Shown here in pieces: positions 36,936 through 45,236 of a DNA stretch of 64,000 bases (its first letter is position 1; every line of letters starts with the position of its first letter). The stretch covers positions 107,092-171,091 of the forward strand of contig NZ_JAFRSC010000033.1 of NCBI RefSeq assembly GCF_017427765.1. Reading direction: 5' to 3'. The DNA is from Methanobrevibacter sp. (GTDB taxonomy: Archaea > Methanobacteriota > Methanobacteria > Methanobacteriales > Methanobacteriaceae). The notes below the pieces were generated by a model, which saw only the letters and a program-made list of their open reading frames with translations, ran no database searches and was not told the DNA's origin. A program made the position numbers and the translations under genes.

Positions 36936-37526
36936 ATGGAAATAATGAAAACTTCAATTAGGGCGATATTGAATAATATTGAAAGCGCTGAAGAATTTTT
37001 AGATGAAGAAACTGTCGATGAATTTGAAAATGTAATTATTGGTGCTAGAAATGTTTTTGTAACGGGTGCGGGAAGATCTGGTCTTGCGGCAAAGGCATTT
37101 GCTATGAGATTGATGCATTTAGGTTTAAGTGCTTATGTTGTAGGGGAAACTATATCTCCAGCAATTTATGAAGATGACTGTATAATTGCCATTTCAGGTT
37201 CAGGTGAGACAAATACTATTGTTTCCGCTGCTAAAATAGCTAAAAATAGGGGGTCTAAAGTTTTAGCTGTTACTTCATATCCAGAATCAACTCTTGGACA
37301 ATTAGCTGACTGTTATCTACTTGTTAAAGGAAGAACAAATCAGGAAGTTGACGATGAAAACTATATGAAACGTCAAATTCATGGTAATTATACCTCATTA
37401 GCTCCTTTGGGTACTGCATTTGAGTTAACCACTTTAGTATTTTTAGATGCAATTGTCTCTGAGTTAATGGAGAAAATGAAACAAACAGAAAGTGATCTGC
37501 AATCCAGACACGCTGTTTTAGAATAA
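36936..37526 (+). CDS. hxlB: 6-phospho-3-hexuloisomerase
   Basis: A 196-aa SIS-domain isomerase interconverting hexulose 6-phosphate and fructose 6-phosphate. In methanogens it belongs to the reverse ribulose monophosphate route that supplies pentoses. Signatures are VFVTGAGRSGLAAKAFAMRL at about residues 37-56, IIAISGSGETNTIVS near 85-99 and the C-terminal LGTAFELTTLVFLDAIV. The partner synthase is not in this window. Convergent with fdhD, 1 nt between the stops. Confidence 0.92.
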   Translation: MEIMKTSIRAILNNIESAEEFLDEETVDEFENVIIGARNVFVTGAGRSGLAAKAFAMRLMHLGLSAYVVGETISPAIYEDDCIIAISGSGETNTIVSAAKIAKNRGSKVLAVTSYPESTLGQLADCYLLVKGRTNQEVDDENYMKRQIHGNYTSLAPLGTAFELTTLVFLDAIVSELMEKMKQTESDLQSRHAVLE

Positions 37527-37527
37527 T

Positions 37528-38277
37528 TTAGTCAAAAATTATTCTATTTTGATTATTATAAATATTGCAGCGTTGGCCTCTTAAAAATCCAACCAATGTA
37601 ATATTTCCTTTTTTTGCAATATTATATCCTGAATTTGCAGGTGCTGCATTGGATGCCAGAATGGGCACGCCTGCCCTTGTCATTTTTATTACCATGTCTG
37701 CAGGCATTCTGCCACTGTAAATTACATAAGATTGGGATAAATCAAAATCATGCAATAATCCGTATCCTATGACTTTATCAACTGCAACATGACGACTTAC
37801 ATCTTCTTTTACTATGAAATTGTCTTTGAAAACAATTCCAGCCACATGTGTTCCGCCTGTAGCTTGCCAGATTTCAGCATTGTCTTTTAACTCTTCAATT
37901 CTATCTATTAGCTCATTTACATGGACTTTAAAATTGGATTTCACTGGATTGACATCTTTGATTTTGCTTCTCCATCCTCCTGCAGAATCAGAGCAGAGAA
38001 CGGTTTCATTTGTTTTTAAAAGCGTATCGTCAATTTCAGCATTAATTTGAGTACCTTTGACTTCAATATGCTTAATGTCATCCAGTGATTTTACCATATT
38101 CTCGTTAAAAAGATAACCTACTGCAAATTCTTCAAGTGAATCTTCTATTGCTGATAGGCTACGGCTGATTTCATTGTTTATTGTTAATGTGATTGTTTCA
38201 TCCTGAACTACTTTTTCTTTAGCACTTTCGGCAGTGCCATTTTTAAAATTTATAGCATCAATTTCTTCAACTTTCAT
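37528..38277 (-). CDS. fdhD: formate dehydrogenase accessory sulfurtransferase FdhD
   Basis: A 249-aa protein that delivers sulfur to the molybdo/tungsto-bis-pterin cofactor of formate dehydrogenase. Family blocks include LAVGYLFNEN-like EEFAVGYLFNENMV, ATGGTHVAGI, EDVSRHVAVDKVIGYG and SGRMPADMVIKMTRAGVPIL. The usual CxxC near residue 95 reads LCSDSAGG here, so only one cysteine is left at that site. GAGGG precedes the ATG. It serves the Fdh encoded 7 kb downstream. Confidence 0.9.
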   Translation of the reverse strand: MKVEEIDAINFKNGTAESAKEKVVQDETITLTINNEISRSLSAIEDSLEEFAVGYLFNENMVKSLDDIKHIEVKGTQINAEIDDTLLKTNETVLCSDSAGGWRSKIKDVNPVKSNFKVHVNELIDRIEELKDNAEIWQATGGTHVAGIVFKDNFIVKEDVSRHVAVDKVIGYGLLHDFDLSQSYVIYSGRMPADMVIKMTRAGVPILASNAAPANSGYNIAKKGNITLVGFLRGQRCNIYNNQNRIIFD

Positions 38278-38540
38278 GTTTTCCCTCTTTTATAAATTAT
38301 ATAATTTTTTCATGCTATAATCTTTCGTTATTCTATGGATTATTAACATATTTTATAAATATTGATAATTCTCATCTATACTCTATAAAATTAATATTTT
38401 GTCTAATTTTTAATAATTAGATAATAATTATCCAGATAATTTGGATTTAAATTATTTTTAAGCATATTTGATTTTAGTAAATTATTTAAAATGTTATAAA
38501 TATATATTCTTATCGTAAATAGATTATACATGTGGTTGGC

Positions 38541-39647
38541 ATGAATAAAAAAAGTAAAGTAATTATTTTAATGTTAGTTATTCTGGTTGTGGCGGGAATT
38601 GCAACCCATCTGTTTTTGTCCCCTTCAAGTGTCGAAACCCAAGGGTCCAAAAATATAACTGATATGGTTGGAAGGTCTGTTACAATACCTGCATCCGTCA
38701 ATAATGTTGTTGCTACAAGCCCTCCGATGACTACAGTATTGTATATGATTGCTCCTGATAAACTGAAGGCGGTTAACTTTCAATGGACAGAAGATGAATT
38801 GAAATATGTTCCAAGCCAATACGCCAATTATCCTGTTGTTGGGGGTTGGTATGGTTCTCAGGACGGTAGCTATGAAGAGTTTATAGCCACTGAACCTAAT
38901 ATAATCATCGAATCAATTGATGAAGGGGGAGATGGTGATTTGGCAACTGTCAATGAACGTCAACAGAAATTTGGAACAATTCCTGTAGTTGCTGTTAACG
39001 ATACTACAAATGTGGAAAAAGTTGACTCTTCAATAACCTTCATGGGGGAAATCATCGGAGCTCAAGATAAGGCTAAGCAGTTGACAGACTTCAACGATAA
39101 ATATTTGGATATTGTCCACGACAGAGCATCTAAATTATCAGATGGCGATAAGAAAACAGTTTATTATGCTCAGGGGGATGATGGTCTTCAGACTAATCCG
39201 TCCCATTCCACACACGGGCAGCTGATAGATCTTGTCGGTGGAAAAAATGTGGCTGATGCAGCAAATCAGGGAAATACCACTAGCGGAATTCAGGTTTCTA
39301 TAGAACAGGTAATCAGTTGGAATCCTGATGTAATCATCACTGGAGACCCTGAATTTTATGCAAAAGTTTATTCCGATTCTAATTGGGCAAGCATCAATGC
39401 AGTTAAAAACAAGGAGGTTTATTTATCTCCACAATCTCCGTTTAAATGGTTCGACAGACCTGTGGGAGCAAATATGATAATTGGAGTTCCATGGACTGCA
39501 AAAGTAATTTATCCTGATGATTACAAGGATATTGATATGGTGTCAGCAACCAAAGAATTTTATAGCAATTTCTATCACTTTGATTTAAGTGATGATGAGG
39601 CAAAACAGTTATTGATTGATTCAGGTTTAAAAGAATCAAATCTGTAG
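38541..39647 (+). CDS. ABC transporter substrate-binding protein (metal/oxyanion or corrinoid class)
   Basis: A 368-aa lipoprotein-like or anchored binding protein of the Fe-siderophore/cobalamin class. An N-terminal hydrophobic helix (VIILMLVILVVAGIATHLFL, about residues 8-27) anchors it, without an obvious lipobox cysteine. NITDMVGRSVTIPASVNNVV opens the TroA-like fold, and the second lobe has SWNPDVIITGDPEF. Start at 38541 (MNKKSK) rather than the upstream GTG. It heads an operon with the permease, ATPase and FmdE. Proximity to fdhD, FmdE and Mo/W enzymes suggests molybdate or tungstate, as known for MolABC, but iron or corrinoid is equally possible from sequence. Confidence 0.83.
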   Translation: MNKKSKVIILMLVILVVAGIATHLFLSPSSVETQGSKNITDMVGRSVTIPASVNNVVATSPPMTTVLYMIAPDKLKAVNFQWTEDELKYVPSQYANYPVVGGWYGSQDGSYEEFIATEPNIIIESIDEGGDGDLATVNERQQKFGTIPVVAVNDTTNVEKVDSSITFMGEIIGAQDKAKQLTDFNDKYLDIVHDRASKLSDGDKKTVYYAQGDDGLQTNPSHSTHGQLIDLVGGKNVADAANQGNTTSGIQVSIEQVISWNPDVIITGDPEFYAKVYSDSNWASINAVKNKEVYLSPQSPFKWFDRPVGANMIIGVPWTAKVIYPDDYKDIDMVSATKEFYSNFYHFDLSDDEAKQLLIDSGLKESNL

Positions 39648-39656
39648 GAGATTTTC

Positions 39657-40670
39657 ATGGATAAGGAAACAAAGGAAATTATTAGTATCGTGCTATTAAT
39701 TTTCTTTCCAATTGTTTTATTTTTCGCATCATTTCTTTTGGGAAGATACCCAATCAGTCCGGTTGATGTAGTTAAGACAATTTTATGCCCTATTTTTCCA
39801 CAAATGCAAGTTTCTTCAACATTGACAACCATTGTATATGAAATAAGACTTCCAAGAATCATTGGTGCATTGGTTGTAGGTGCTAGCCTGGCTATGGCGG
39901 GTGCTGCTTTTCAAAGTATTTTTAAAAATCCTCTTGTATCTTCAGACCTGTTGGGTGTTTCTAACGGTGCGGGTTTTGGTGCAGCTTTAGCTATTCTAAT
40001 TAGTGGCGCTAATATAATTACTCAAATATTTGCTTTTATTTTTGGATTAATTTCCGTTTCATTTACATATATTATATCCAGAACCTATAAGGCAGGGGGA
40101 ATTTTAGTTTTAGTTTTATCAGGTGTGGCTATTTCAGCGTTTTTCAATGCATTGATATCTGCAATAAAATTTATAGCCGATCCTGATGACAAATTGCCTG
40201 AAATTGTTTACTGGCTGATGGGTAGTCTGGCTTCAATAACTATGGATAAGATATTGATGATTGCTATTCCTGTCATTATAGGTGCCGCAATATTGCTGGC
40301 GTTAAGATGGCATATGAATCTGCTTGCAATGGGTGATGAGGAAGCTCAGTCATTAGGTTTGAACCCATCCCGCATCAGATTATTAATTATCGCAGGATGT
40401 ACACTGCTTACTTCGGCTGCAGTATCAATCAGCGGAATCATCGGTTGGGTAGGTTTGATTATTCCACATATGGCACGTATGATTGTCGGCCCGGATAATA
40501 AAATACTGATTCCTGCTTCATTAAGTCTGGGTGCAAGTTTTCTGTTGCTTGTAGATAATATTTCACGTGCTCTGATTTCAATTGAAATTCCAATAGGTAT
40601 TTTAACCGCTATTATTGGTGTTCCTATTTTCCTGTATCTGCTCAAGAGGGGGTACTCTGAATGGTCGTAG
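39657..40670 (+). CDS. ABC transporter permease, FecCD/BtuC family
   Basis: A 337-aa permease with about ten transmembrane helices. Diagnostic segments are RLPRIIGALVVGASLAMAGA at about residues 64-83, followed by FKNPLVSSDLLGVSNGAGFG, the GxxxxxxP-rich ISGIIGWVGLIIPHMARMIV near 260-279, and IPIGILTAIIGVPIFLYLL at the end. These are the BtuC/FhuB fold. It starts 9 nt after the binding protein and overlaps the ATPase gene by 10 nt. Confidence 0.93.
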   Translation: MDKETKEIISIVLLIFFPIVLFFASFLLGRYPISPVDVVKTILCPIFPQMQVSSTLTTIVYEIRLPRIIGALVVGASLAMAGAAFQSIFKNPLVSSDLLGVSNGAGFGAALAILISGANIITQIFAFIFGLISVSFTYIISRTYKAGGILVLVLSGVAISAFFNALISAIKFIADPDDKLPEIVYWLMGSLASITMDKILMIAIPVIIGAAILLALRWHMNLLAMGDEEAQSLGLNPSRIRLLIIAGCTLLTSAAVSISGIIGWVGLIIPHMARMIVGPDNKILIPASLSLGASFLLLVDNISRALISIEIPIGILTAIIGVPIFLYLLKRGYSEWS

Positions 40671-41461
40671 TTAATCTGTTTGAAGTAAAAAACGTTTCAT
40701 TTTCGTATGATGGTGAGGAAATTTTTTCAGATATCAGCTTTTCAATTGATAGGGGGGATGTTTTATGCATTCTTGGACCGAACGGAACAGGTAAAACCAC
40801 CTTAATTAAATGTCTCAATGGTTTGCATGATATAGACAGTGGTGAAATATTAATAAATGGAAAGAATATCAAAAAATTGTCTTTTAGAGAAATTTCAAAA
40901 CATATCGGTTACATTCCTCAGTCTCACGTACCGTCATTTCCGTTTAAAGTTTTGGATGTTGTAATAATGGGAAGAGCGCCTTATTTGAATTTAGGCGAAT
41001 CACCAAAACAGAAAGATAAGGAAATTGCATTAAATGCTTTAAAGACTTTGGGTATTGAACATTTGAAAGACAAGGAATATACTAATTTAAGCGGTGGGGA
41101 AAGACAGCTTGTATTTTTGGCAAGGGTGTTATGCCAGCAGCCTGATATTCTTATTTTGGATGAGCCGACATCACACCTGGATTTTGGAAATCAGATTAAA
41201 CTTTTAGAGATTATTGATAATTTGGCAAGTTCTGGACTCTCAATTATAATGTCTTCTCACTTTCCTGATCATGCATTTTTAAGCTCAACTAAGGTTGCAA
41301 TTTTGAAAAACAGGCAATTTATAGATTTTGGAACTCCTGATGATGTTGTAACTGAAGAAAATTTGAAAAAAGCATATTCAATTGATGTTAGATTAATAGA
41401 ACTGGATGATAAAAGAAAGGTATGTGTACCTTTGAAAACAAATTTAAAATTAGATTTATAG
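40661..41461 (+). CDS. ABC transporter ATP-binding protein, FecE/BtuD family
   Basis: A 266-aa ATPase energising the FecCD-type importer. Walker A is GPNGTGKTTLIKC at about residues 39-51, the Q-loop is GYIPQSH near 87-93, the signature is LSGGERQLVFLARVL at about 144-158, and Walker B is ILILDEPTSHLD near 164-175 with the switch histidine in SSHFPDH. GAGGGGG precedes the ATG. It overlaps the permease gene by 10 nt and is followed by FmdE. Confidence 0.94.
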   Translation: MVVVNLFEVKNVSFSYDGEEIFSDISFSIDRGDVLCILGPNGTGKTTLIKCLNGLHDIDSGEILINGKNIKKLSFREISKHIGYIPQSHVPSFPFKVLDVVIMGRAPYLNLGESPKQKDKEIALNALKTLGIEHLKDKEYTNLSGGERQLVFLARVLCQQPDILILDEPTSHLDFGNQIKLLEIIDNLASSGLSIIMSSHFPDHAFLSSTKVAILKNRQFIDFGTPDDVVTEENLKKAYSIDVRLIELDDKRKVCVPLKTNLKLDL

Positions 41462-41470
41462 GGTGATAGT

Positions 41471-42040
41471 ATGAATGAAAAAGACTATGATGAACAGCTA
41501 ACAAAAGCGGCTAATTTTCATGGACATGTCTGTGGTGGAATAGCTATTGGAACAAAATTGGCAATGTATGGTTTAGAGTTGTTGGGGATGGATTTAAACC
41601 AAAAGCATAAGAATTTAATTGTATTTTTAGAAATTGACAGGTGCATGTCTGATGCTGTCCAGTCTGTAACCGGATGTTCAATGGGTAAAAGAACTTTAAA
41701 GCAAATGTATTATGGTAAATTTGCAGCAACATTCTATAATGCCGATACCGGTGAAGCTTTAAGAATCACTGATGCCGATGCAAACAAAAAATTCAAAGAT
41801 GAAGAAACCAAAGAGGAAATGATTGCTCGTTTTAGACGCACTCCTCCTGAAGAACTGTTTAAAGTTGATAAAGTTAAAATAGAACTGTCCCGTTCTGATA
41901 TGCCTGGAAAACCTTATACTACAGCGTTTTGTTCAGTATGTGGTGAAAAGGTATCCGATGGACGTCATGTTCTAAGGGGTGGAAAGCCGGTTTGCAGGTC
42001 ATGTGCTGAAGAATCATATTATGAATTGATTGAAGAGTAA
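41471..42040 (+). CDS. fmdE: FmdE-family protein (formylmethanofuran dehydrogenase subunit E)
   Basis: A 189-aa FmdE-domain protein. The conserved N-terminal motif is NFHGHVCGGIAIGTKLAMYG at about residues 15-34, and a C-terminal zinc ribbon has CSVCG and CRSC at about 154-178. FmdE was named from a molybdenum formylmethanofuran dehydrogenase gene cluster, but many relatives occur with molybdate/tungstate or metal transporters, and enzymatic function is unproven. Ten nt after the ATPase, so it is in the importer operon. AGGGTGATAG gives the ribosome site. Confidence 0.88.
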   Translation: MNEKDYDEQLTKAANFHGHVCGGIAIGTKLAMYGLELLGMDLNQKHKNLIVFLEIDRCMSDAVQSVTGCSMGKRTLKQMYYGKFAATFYNADTGEALRITDADANKKFKDEETKEEMIARFRRTPPEELFKVDKVKIELSRSDMPGKPYTTAFCSVCGEKVSDGRHVLRGGKPVCRSCAEESYYELIEE

Positions 42041-42198
42041 TTTATATTGTAATTATTTTATTCAATTAATTATTCTATTTTTTTATTCATTTTAATTAAA
42101 ATCGTTTTATTTTAATATTAATGATTTAATTTTTTTATATATCATATTGGATTGTTTTTTATCCATTATTTTAAAATTAAATTAATTTTCACGATATG

Positions 42199-42207
42199 TT
42201 TATATAT
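42199..42207 (+). promoter_or_regulatory. TATA box of the DUF2162/ExbB operon
   Basis: TTTATATAT lies 49-57 nt before the ATG at 42256. It falls inside the first codons of a longer possible frame from 42196, so the downstream ATG is the likely start. The 155-nt gap after fmdE (42041-42195) is very T-rich with no gene. Confidence 0.55.
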
Positions 42208-42255
42208 TCTTATTGGATAATATTTAATTATATAAAGAATATTTGGGTTGAAAAA

Positions 42256-42912
42256 ATGGATTTGATTGGAGGATATTTATTAATTATTCTGTTGTTGTTT
42301 TCAGCAAATATTACTCTTCTAGTTGGAAATTACAAAATAAACACAAAAAAATTAATTTTAATATCTTTTATAGGATTCATTGTTTCATTTGTGTTAATGA
42401 ATATTTCTCCCTATCTTAAATCCAGATTTTTATTTTCACTGGATTATTTTAGCTATATCTTTCTGGTTTTAGCTATTTTGTTGTTCTGTGTAATGTTGTA
42501 CTATCGTAAGGATAGTAAAAATAATTTGAAAAAATCAATTTATATTTTGATTGGATTGGTTGTTATCTCTGTAGTATTATTATCTTCTCAAGCGGATTTA
42601 ACATTATTTTATACCTTAATTTATTCTTTATCTGTATTTATTACAATATTTATTGTTTACAAGCTTACTAATTTGTTAGTTCATGCTAAAAGAGAATACC
42701 CTATAATCATCGGAGAGTATATGTCTCTTGCATCAATATTGATTTTTATTTTTGCTTTAACATACTTCTCTACAAAAGATTTAAATTATTCGATGTTTAG
42801 TTCTTTTTTAATATTAACTCCTACATATCAATTAATTTATGTTATAATAGGGCTTGCTATTGTTGTGGTTATAGGTTTACTTTACAATGACTTTAGGGGT
42901 GGAAATTTATGA
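42256..42912 (+). CDS. seven-helix membrane protein (DUF2162-like putative transporter)
   Basis: A 218-aa integral membrane protein with about seven hydrophobic segments, beginning GGYLLIILLLFSANITLLVG and ending YVIIGLAIVVVIGLLY. Size and topology match the archaeal DUF2162 'predicted transporter' family; I assign it from layout and context, not from a clear motif. The ATG at 42256 follows the TATA box by about 50 nt. It overlaps the ExbB-like gene by ATGA. Together with the next two genes it forms a translationally coupled trio. Confidence 0.65.
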   Translation: MDLIGGYLLIILLLFSANITLLVGNYKINTKKLILISFIGFIVSFVLMNISPYLKSRFLFSLDYFSYIFLVLAILLFCVMLYYRKDSKNNLKKSIYILIGLVVISVVLLSSQADLTLFYTLIYSLSVFITIFIVYKLTNLLVHAKREYPIIIGEYMSLASILIFIFALTYFSTKDLNYSMFSSFLILTPTYQLIYVIIGLAIVVVIGLLYNDFRGGNL

Positions 42913-43553
42913 TAATTCAAGGAACTGAAACATTAACCTCATTAATTCATATAATTTCAGAGAGTTTACTAACTCCTGTTGTAATCCTGTTGGTTGTTTC
43001 TATTATCATTGTTTTATTGGCTTTTGGTGGAATAATTAATGAATTTATTTCAAGAAAAGCTATTAAATCAACAGAATTAGAAGAATTGATACGTAATATT
43101 TCATTTTCCAGTGATGTTTCTCAAATGAAAGAAAAAATTAACCAAAGTAATTTATTCGATTTTCAAAAAAATGTCTTAGTTAGAATTGCAAATAATCATG
43201 ACATTGGGCCTGATGCAAGAAAAGCTTTAGCAAGTGATTTAATTTCTGAAGAAGAAACAAGATTAATCAAATCATGCAATAAAACAGATATTCTTGTTAA
43301 GGTCGGTCCAAGTTTAGGTCTGTTAGGTACTTTAATTCCTTTGGGTCCGGGGCTCGCTGCTTTAGGTTCTGGAGACATATCTACTCTTGCTCAATCATTA
43401 ACAATTGCATTCGATACAACTGTTACTGGTTTGTCTGTGGGGGCGCTTGCATATGTAATTTCTAAATTCAGAAAACAGTGGTATGAATCTGATTTGATCG
43501 TTGTGGAGACTCTTGCCGAAGCGGAGTTGGAAACTTTAAGTAAATGGAAGTGA
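42909..43553 (+). CDS. MotA/TolQ/ExbB-family proton channel protein
   Basis: A 214-aa protein with an N-terminal helix (LLTPVVILLVVSIIIVLLAF), a cytosolic domain of about 100 residues, and a C-terminal two-helix core: LVKVGPSLGLLGTLIPLGPGL at about residues 118-138 and LTIAFDTTVTGLSVGALAYVI near 154-174. These match the proton-channel helices of ExbB/TolQ/MotA, including the conserved Gly-Thr and Thr residues. It pairs with the ExbD/DUF2149-like protein downstream (4 nt gap). A force-generating complex is likely; what it drives is unknown. Confidence 0.88.
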   Translation: MIIQGTETLTSLIHIISESLLTPVVILLVVSIIIVLLAFGGIINEFISRKAIKSTELEELIRNISFSSDVSQMKEKINQSNLFDFQKNVLVRIANNHDIGPDARKALASDLISEEETRLIKSCNKTDILVKVGPSLGLLGTLIPLGPGLAALGSGDISTLAQSLTIAFDTTVTGLSVGALAYVISKFRKQWYESDLIVVETLAEAELETLSKWK

Positions 43554-43557
43554 ATAA

Positions 43558-43860
43558 ATGCTTAGAAAAAGACGCAGAATCTCTGAAGCCGTGGATGATG
43601 ATCCGATGGGTGGTTTAAATAACCTTTCAGATGCGATGCTTGTATTGGCTTTAGGTTTTTTAATTTTCGCTATTTTAGCATTGTCCGTAAATCCGGACAT
43701 GTTGGAAGATGCCAAATCGACCACTCAGGATGTTTCTACTGCAGATACATTTTCGCAAAATTATACTGATGCGGGCGGAATTGAAGATAGTGGTTACAAC
43801 GAAATAGGTAAAGTTTATGAAGATCCGACAACTGGCGAATTAGTGATGGTTTCGGGGTGA
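43558..43860 (+). CDS. DUF2149/ExbD-like single-span membrane protein
   Basis: A 100-aa protein. A basic N terminus with DPMGGLNNLSDAMLVLALGF places an aspartate at the membrane border, followed by the helix LALGFLIFAILALSV at about residues 29-44 and an acidic extracytoplasmic tail. This is the pattern of ExbD/TolR N-terminal helices with the proton-path aspartate, and matches DUF2149. It is the expected partner of the ExbB-like gene 4 nt upstream. A hairpin terminator ends the trio. Confidence 0.8.
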   Translation: MLRKRRRISEAVDDDPMGGLNNLSDAMLVLALGFLIFAILALSVNPDMLEDAKSTTQDVSTADTFSQNYTDAGGIEDSGYNEIGKVYEDPTTGELVMVSG

Positions 43861-43877
43861 TTAAACCTTTTTGGTTC

Positions 43878-43925
43878 GATGTTCAATTTTATTGAATATC
43901 GCTTATTTTTTCTCTTTTTTTATCA
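43878..43925 (+). terminator. terminator after the ExbB/ExbD-like trio
   Basis: GATGTTCAAT (43878-43887) and ATTGAATATC (43891-43900) form a 10-bp stem with one G-U pair and a 3-nt loop. Two T-runs follow. Confidence 0.65.
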
Positions 43926-44343
43926 TTATTTTTGATGTATGAATTATATTACACTATATAAATATATGATATGTTAACATTTTCTATTCGTATTTTTATA
44001 ATTTTATTAAAAAGTCGATAAAGTGTATTAATTTTTATTAAAATAACTTTTTTGGATATTTAATTTTTTTTTAACTAAAAAAATGATGTAATAATTGATT
44101 TTTCAATGTTAAATTTAAAAAAAAGAATTATTTTCGATGTGATTATTCATTAATAATGATTAATCATTACAATTATACATAACTCGATTATCCTATTTAA
44201 ATATTTCTTTTAGGGCACGATGACAAAGCCTTTTTATATATTAAATAATAAATATATTTTCATAATACTTTGAACTGTTCTATACAGGGATTTCATTAGT
44301 ATTATAAAAAATTATAAAAAAAAGGGAATAAGAGGTTGATAAT
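43926..44343 (+). promoter_or_regulatory. long promoter/leader region of fdhC
   Basis: About 420 nt without a gene. A TATA box TTTATATAT at 44233-44241 puts the start site near 44265 and gives a leader of about 80 nt, ending in GAGGTTGAT before the ATG. A 14-bp palindrome AATGATTAATCATT is at 44155-44168, overlapping CATTAATAATG. It shares TAATCATTACA (44161-44171) with the fwd operator. The rest is AT-rich sequence with no other clear structure. Confidence 0.5.
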
Positions 44344-45141
44344 ATGAGTTCATCTTTTAAAAGTCCAGTTGATACCGCAAAAGCAATTTCCGGTACCGCT
44401 GGCGCAAAAGACTCTGCTAATATTGTCAATGTAATATTACTCTCCTTCTTAGCAGGAGCTTATATTGCATTTGGTGGTTTATTAGCTGTAGTTGCAAGTG
44501 CAGGTATGCTTAAAGCAGGTGCACCAATCGGTTTAGAAAAATTTGTATTTGGTGCAGTGTTCCCTGTAGGTTTGATTATTGTAGTTCTCGCAGGATCTGA
44601 ACTATTTACAGGAAATGTAATGTTCATGACCCTTGGTGTATTAGATGGTTCTGCTTCCGTAGGCGGACTCGCTAAAAATTGGGTACTCAGTTGGATTTTC
44701 AACTTTGTCGGTGCTTTATTTGTAGCTTACGTTCTCGCTTTCATGGGCGGAATTGTTCCTGCTGACCCAGCAAACGCTATCGCTGCAAAAGCTATAGCAG
44801 TATCAGAAGCTAAAGTTAAACTAGACTTCGTAACAGCAATGATTAGGGGTATTGGTTGTAACTGGCTTGTATGTTTAGCTGTATGGTTAGCTAATGCATC
44901 TGATGATATCATCGGTAAAATCGTTGGTATTTGGTTCCCAATCATGGCGTTTGTATGTATTGGATTTGAGCACAGTGTTGCAAACATGTTCTTTATCCCA
45001 TTAGGTATGTTCTTAGGCGCTGAAGGTGTAAACTGGGGAACTATTATCATTAATAACTTAGTACCTGTTACTATCGGTAACATTATTGGTGGAGCAGTCT
45101 TTGTAGCTTGTATCTACTGGTACACTTACCTCAAAGATTAG
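44344..45141 (+). CDS. fdhC: formate transporter FdhC (FNT family)
   Basis: A 265-aa pentameric-type formate/nitrite channel with six membrane helices. Family segments are [19 protein letters not shown] at about residues 31-49, the [13 protein letters not shown] block near 83-95 and the central ICNWLV-like motif [15 protein letters not shown] at about 169-183. [14 protein letters not shown] is the third conserved block. It supplies formate to FdhAB encoded next. A strong terminator follows, so fdhC and fdhAB levels can differ. Confidence 0.97.
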   Translation: MSSSFKSPVDTAKAISGTAGAKDSANIVNVILLSFLAGAYIAFGGLLAVVASAGMLKAGAPIGLEKFVFGAVFPVGLIIVVLAGSELFTGNVMFMTLGVLDGSASVGGLAKNWVLSWIFNFVGALFVAYVLAFMGGIVPADPANAIAAKAIAVSEAKVKLDFVTAMIRGIGCNWLVCLAVWLANASDDIIGKIVGIWFPIMAFVCIGFEHSVANMFFIPLGMFLGAEGVNWGTIIINNLVPVTIGNIIGGAVFVACIYWYTYLKD

Positions 45142-45160
45142 ATTAGAAAACAAAAATTTT

Positions 45161-45193
45161 AAAGAAGCTTTTTTATAAGCTTCTTTTTTTAAA
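45161..45193 (+). terminator. terminator between fdhC and fdhA
   Basis: AAAGAAGCTT (45161-45170) and AAGCTTCTTT (45177-45186) form a perfect 10-bp stem with a 6-nt loop, followed by a T-run. Confidence 0.75.
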
Positions 45194-45236
45194 TTTATTA
45201 TATTAATAATAAAAAATATGTTTTGGAGATTATAAA

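Noticed and set aside
38278..38540. Fur- or DtxR-type box or cobalamin riboswitch before the ABC importer
   Set aside because: The 263-nt region is AT-rich with GATAAT-like words, but no full consensus or conserved riboswitch core can be seen.
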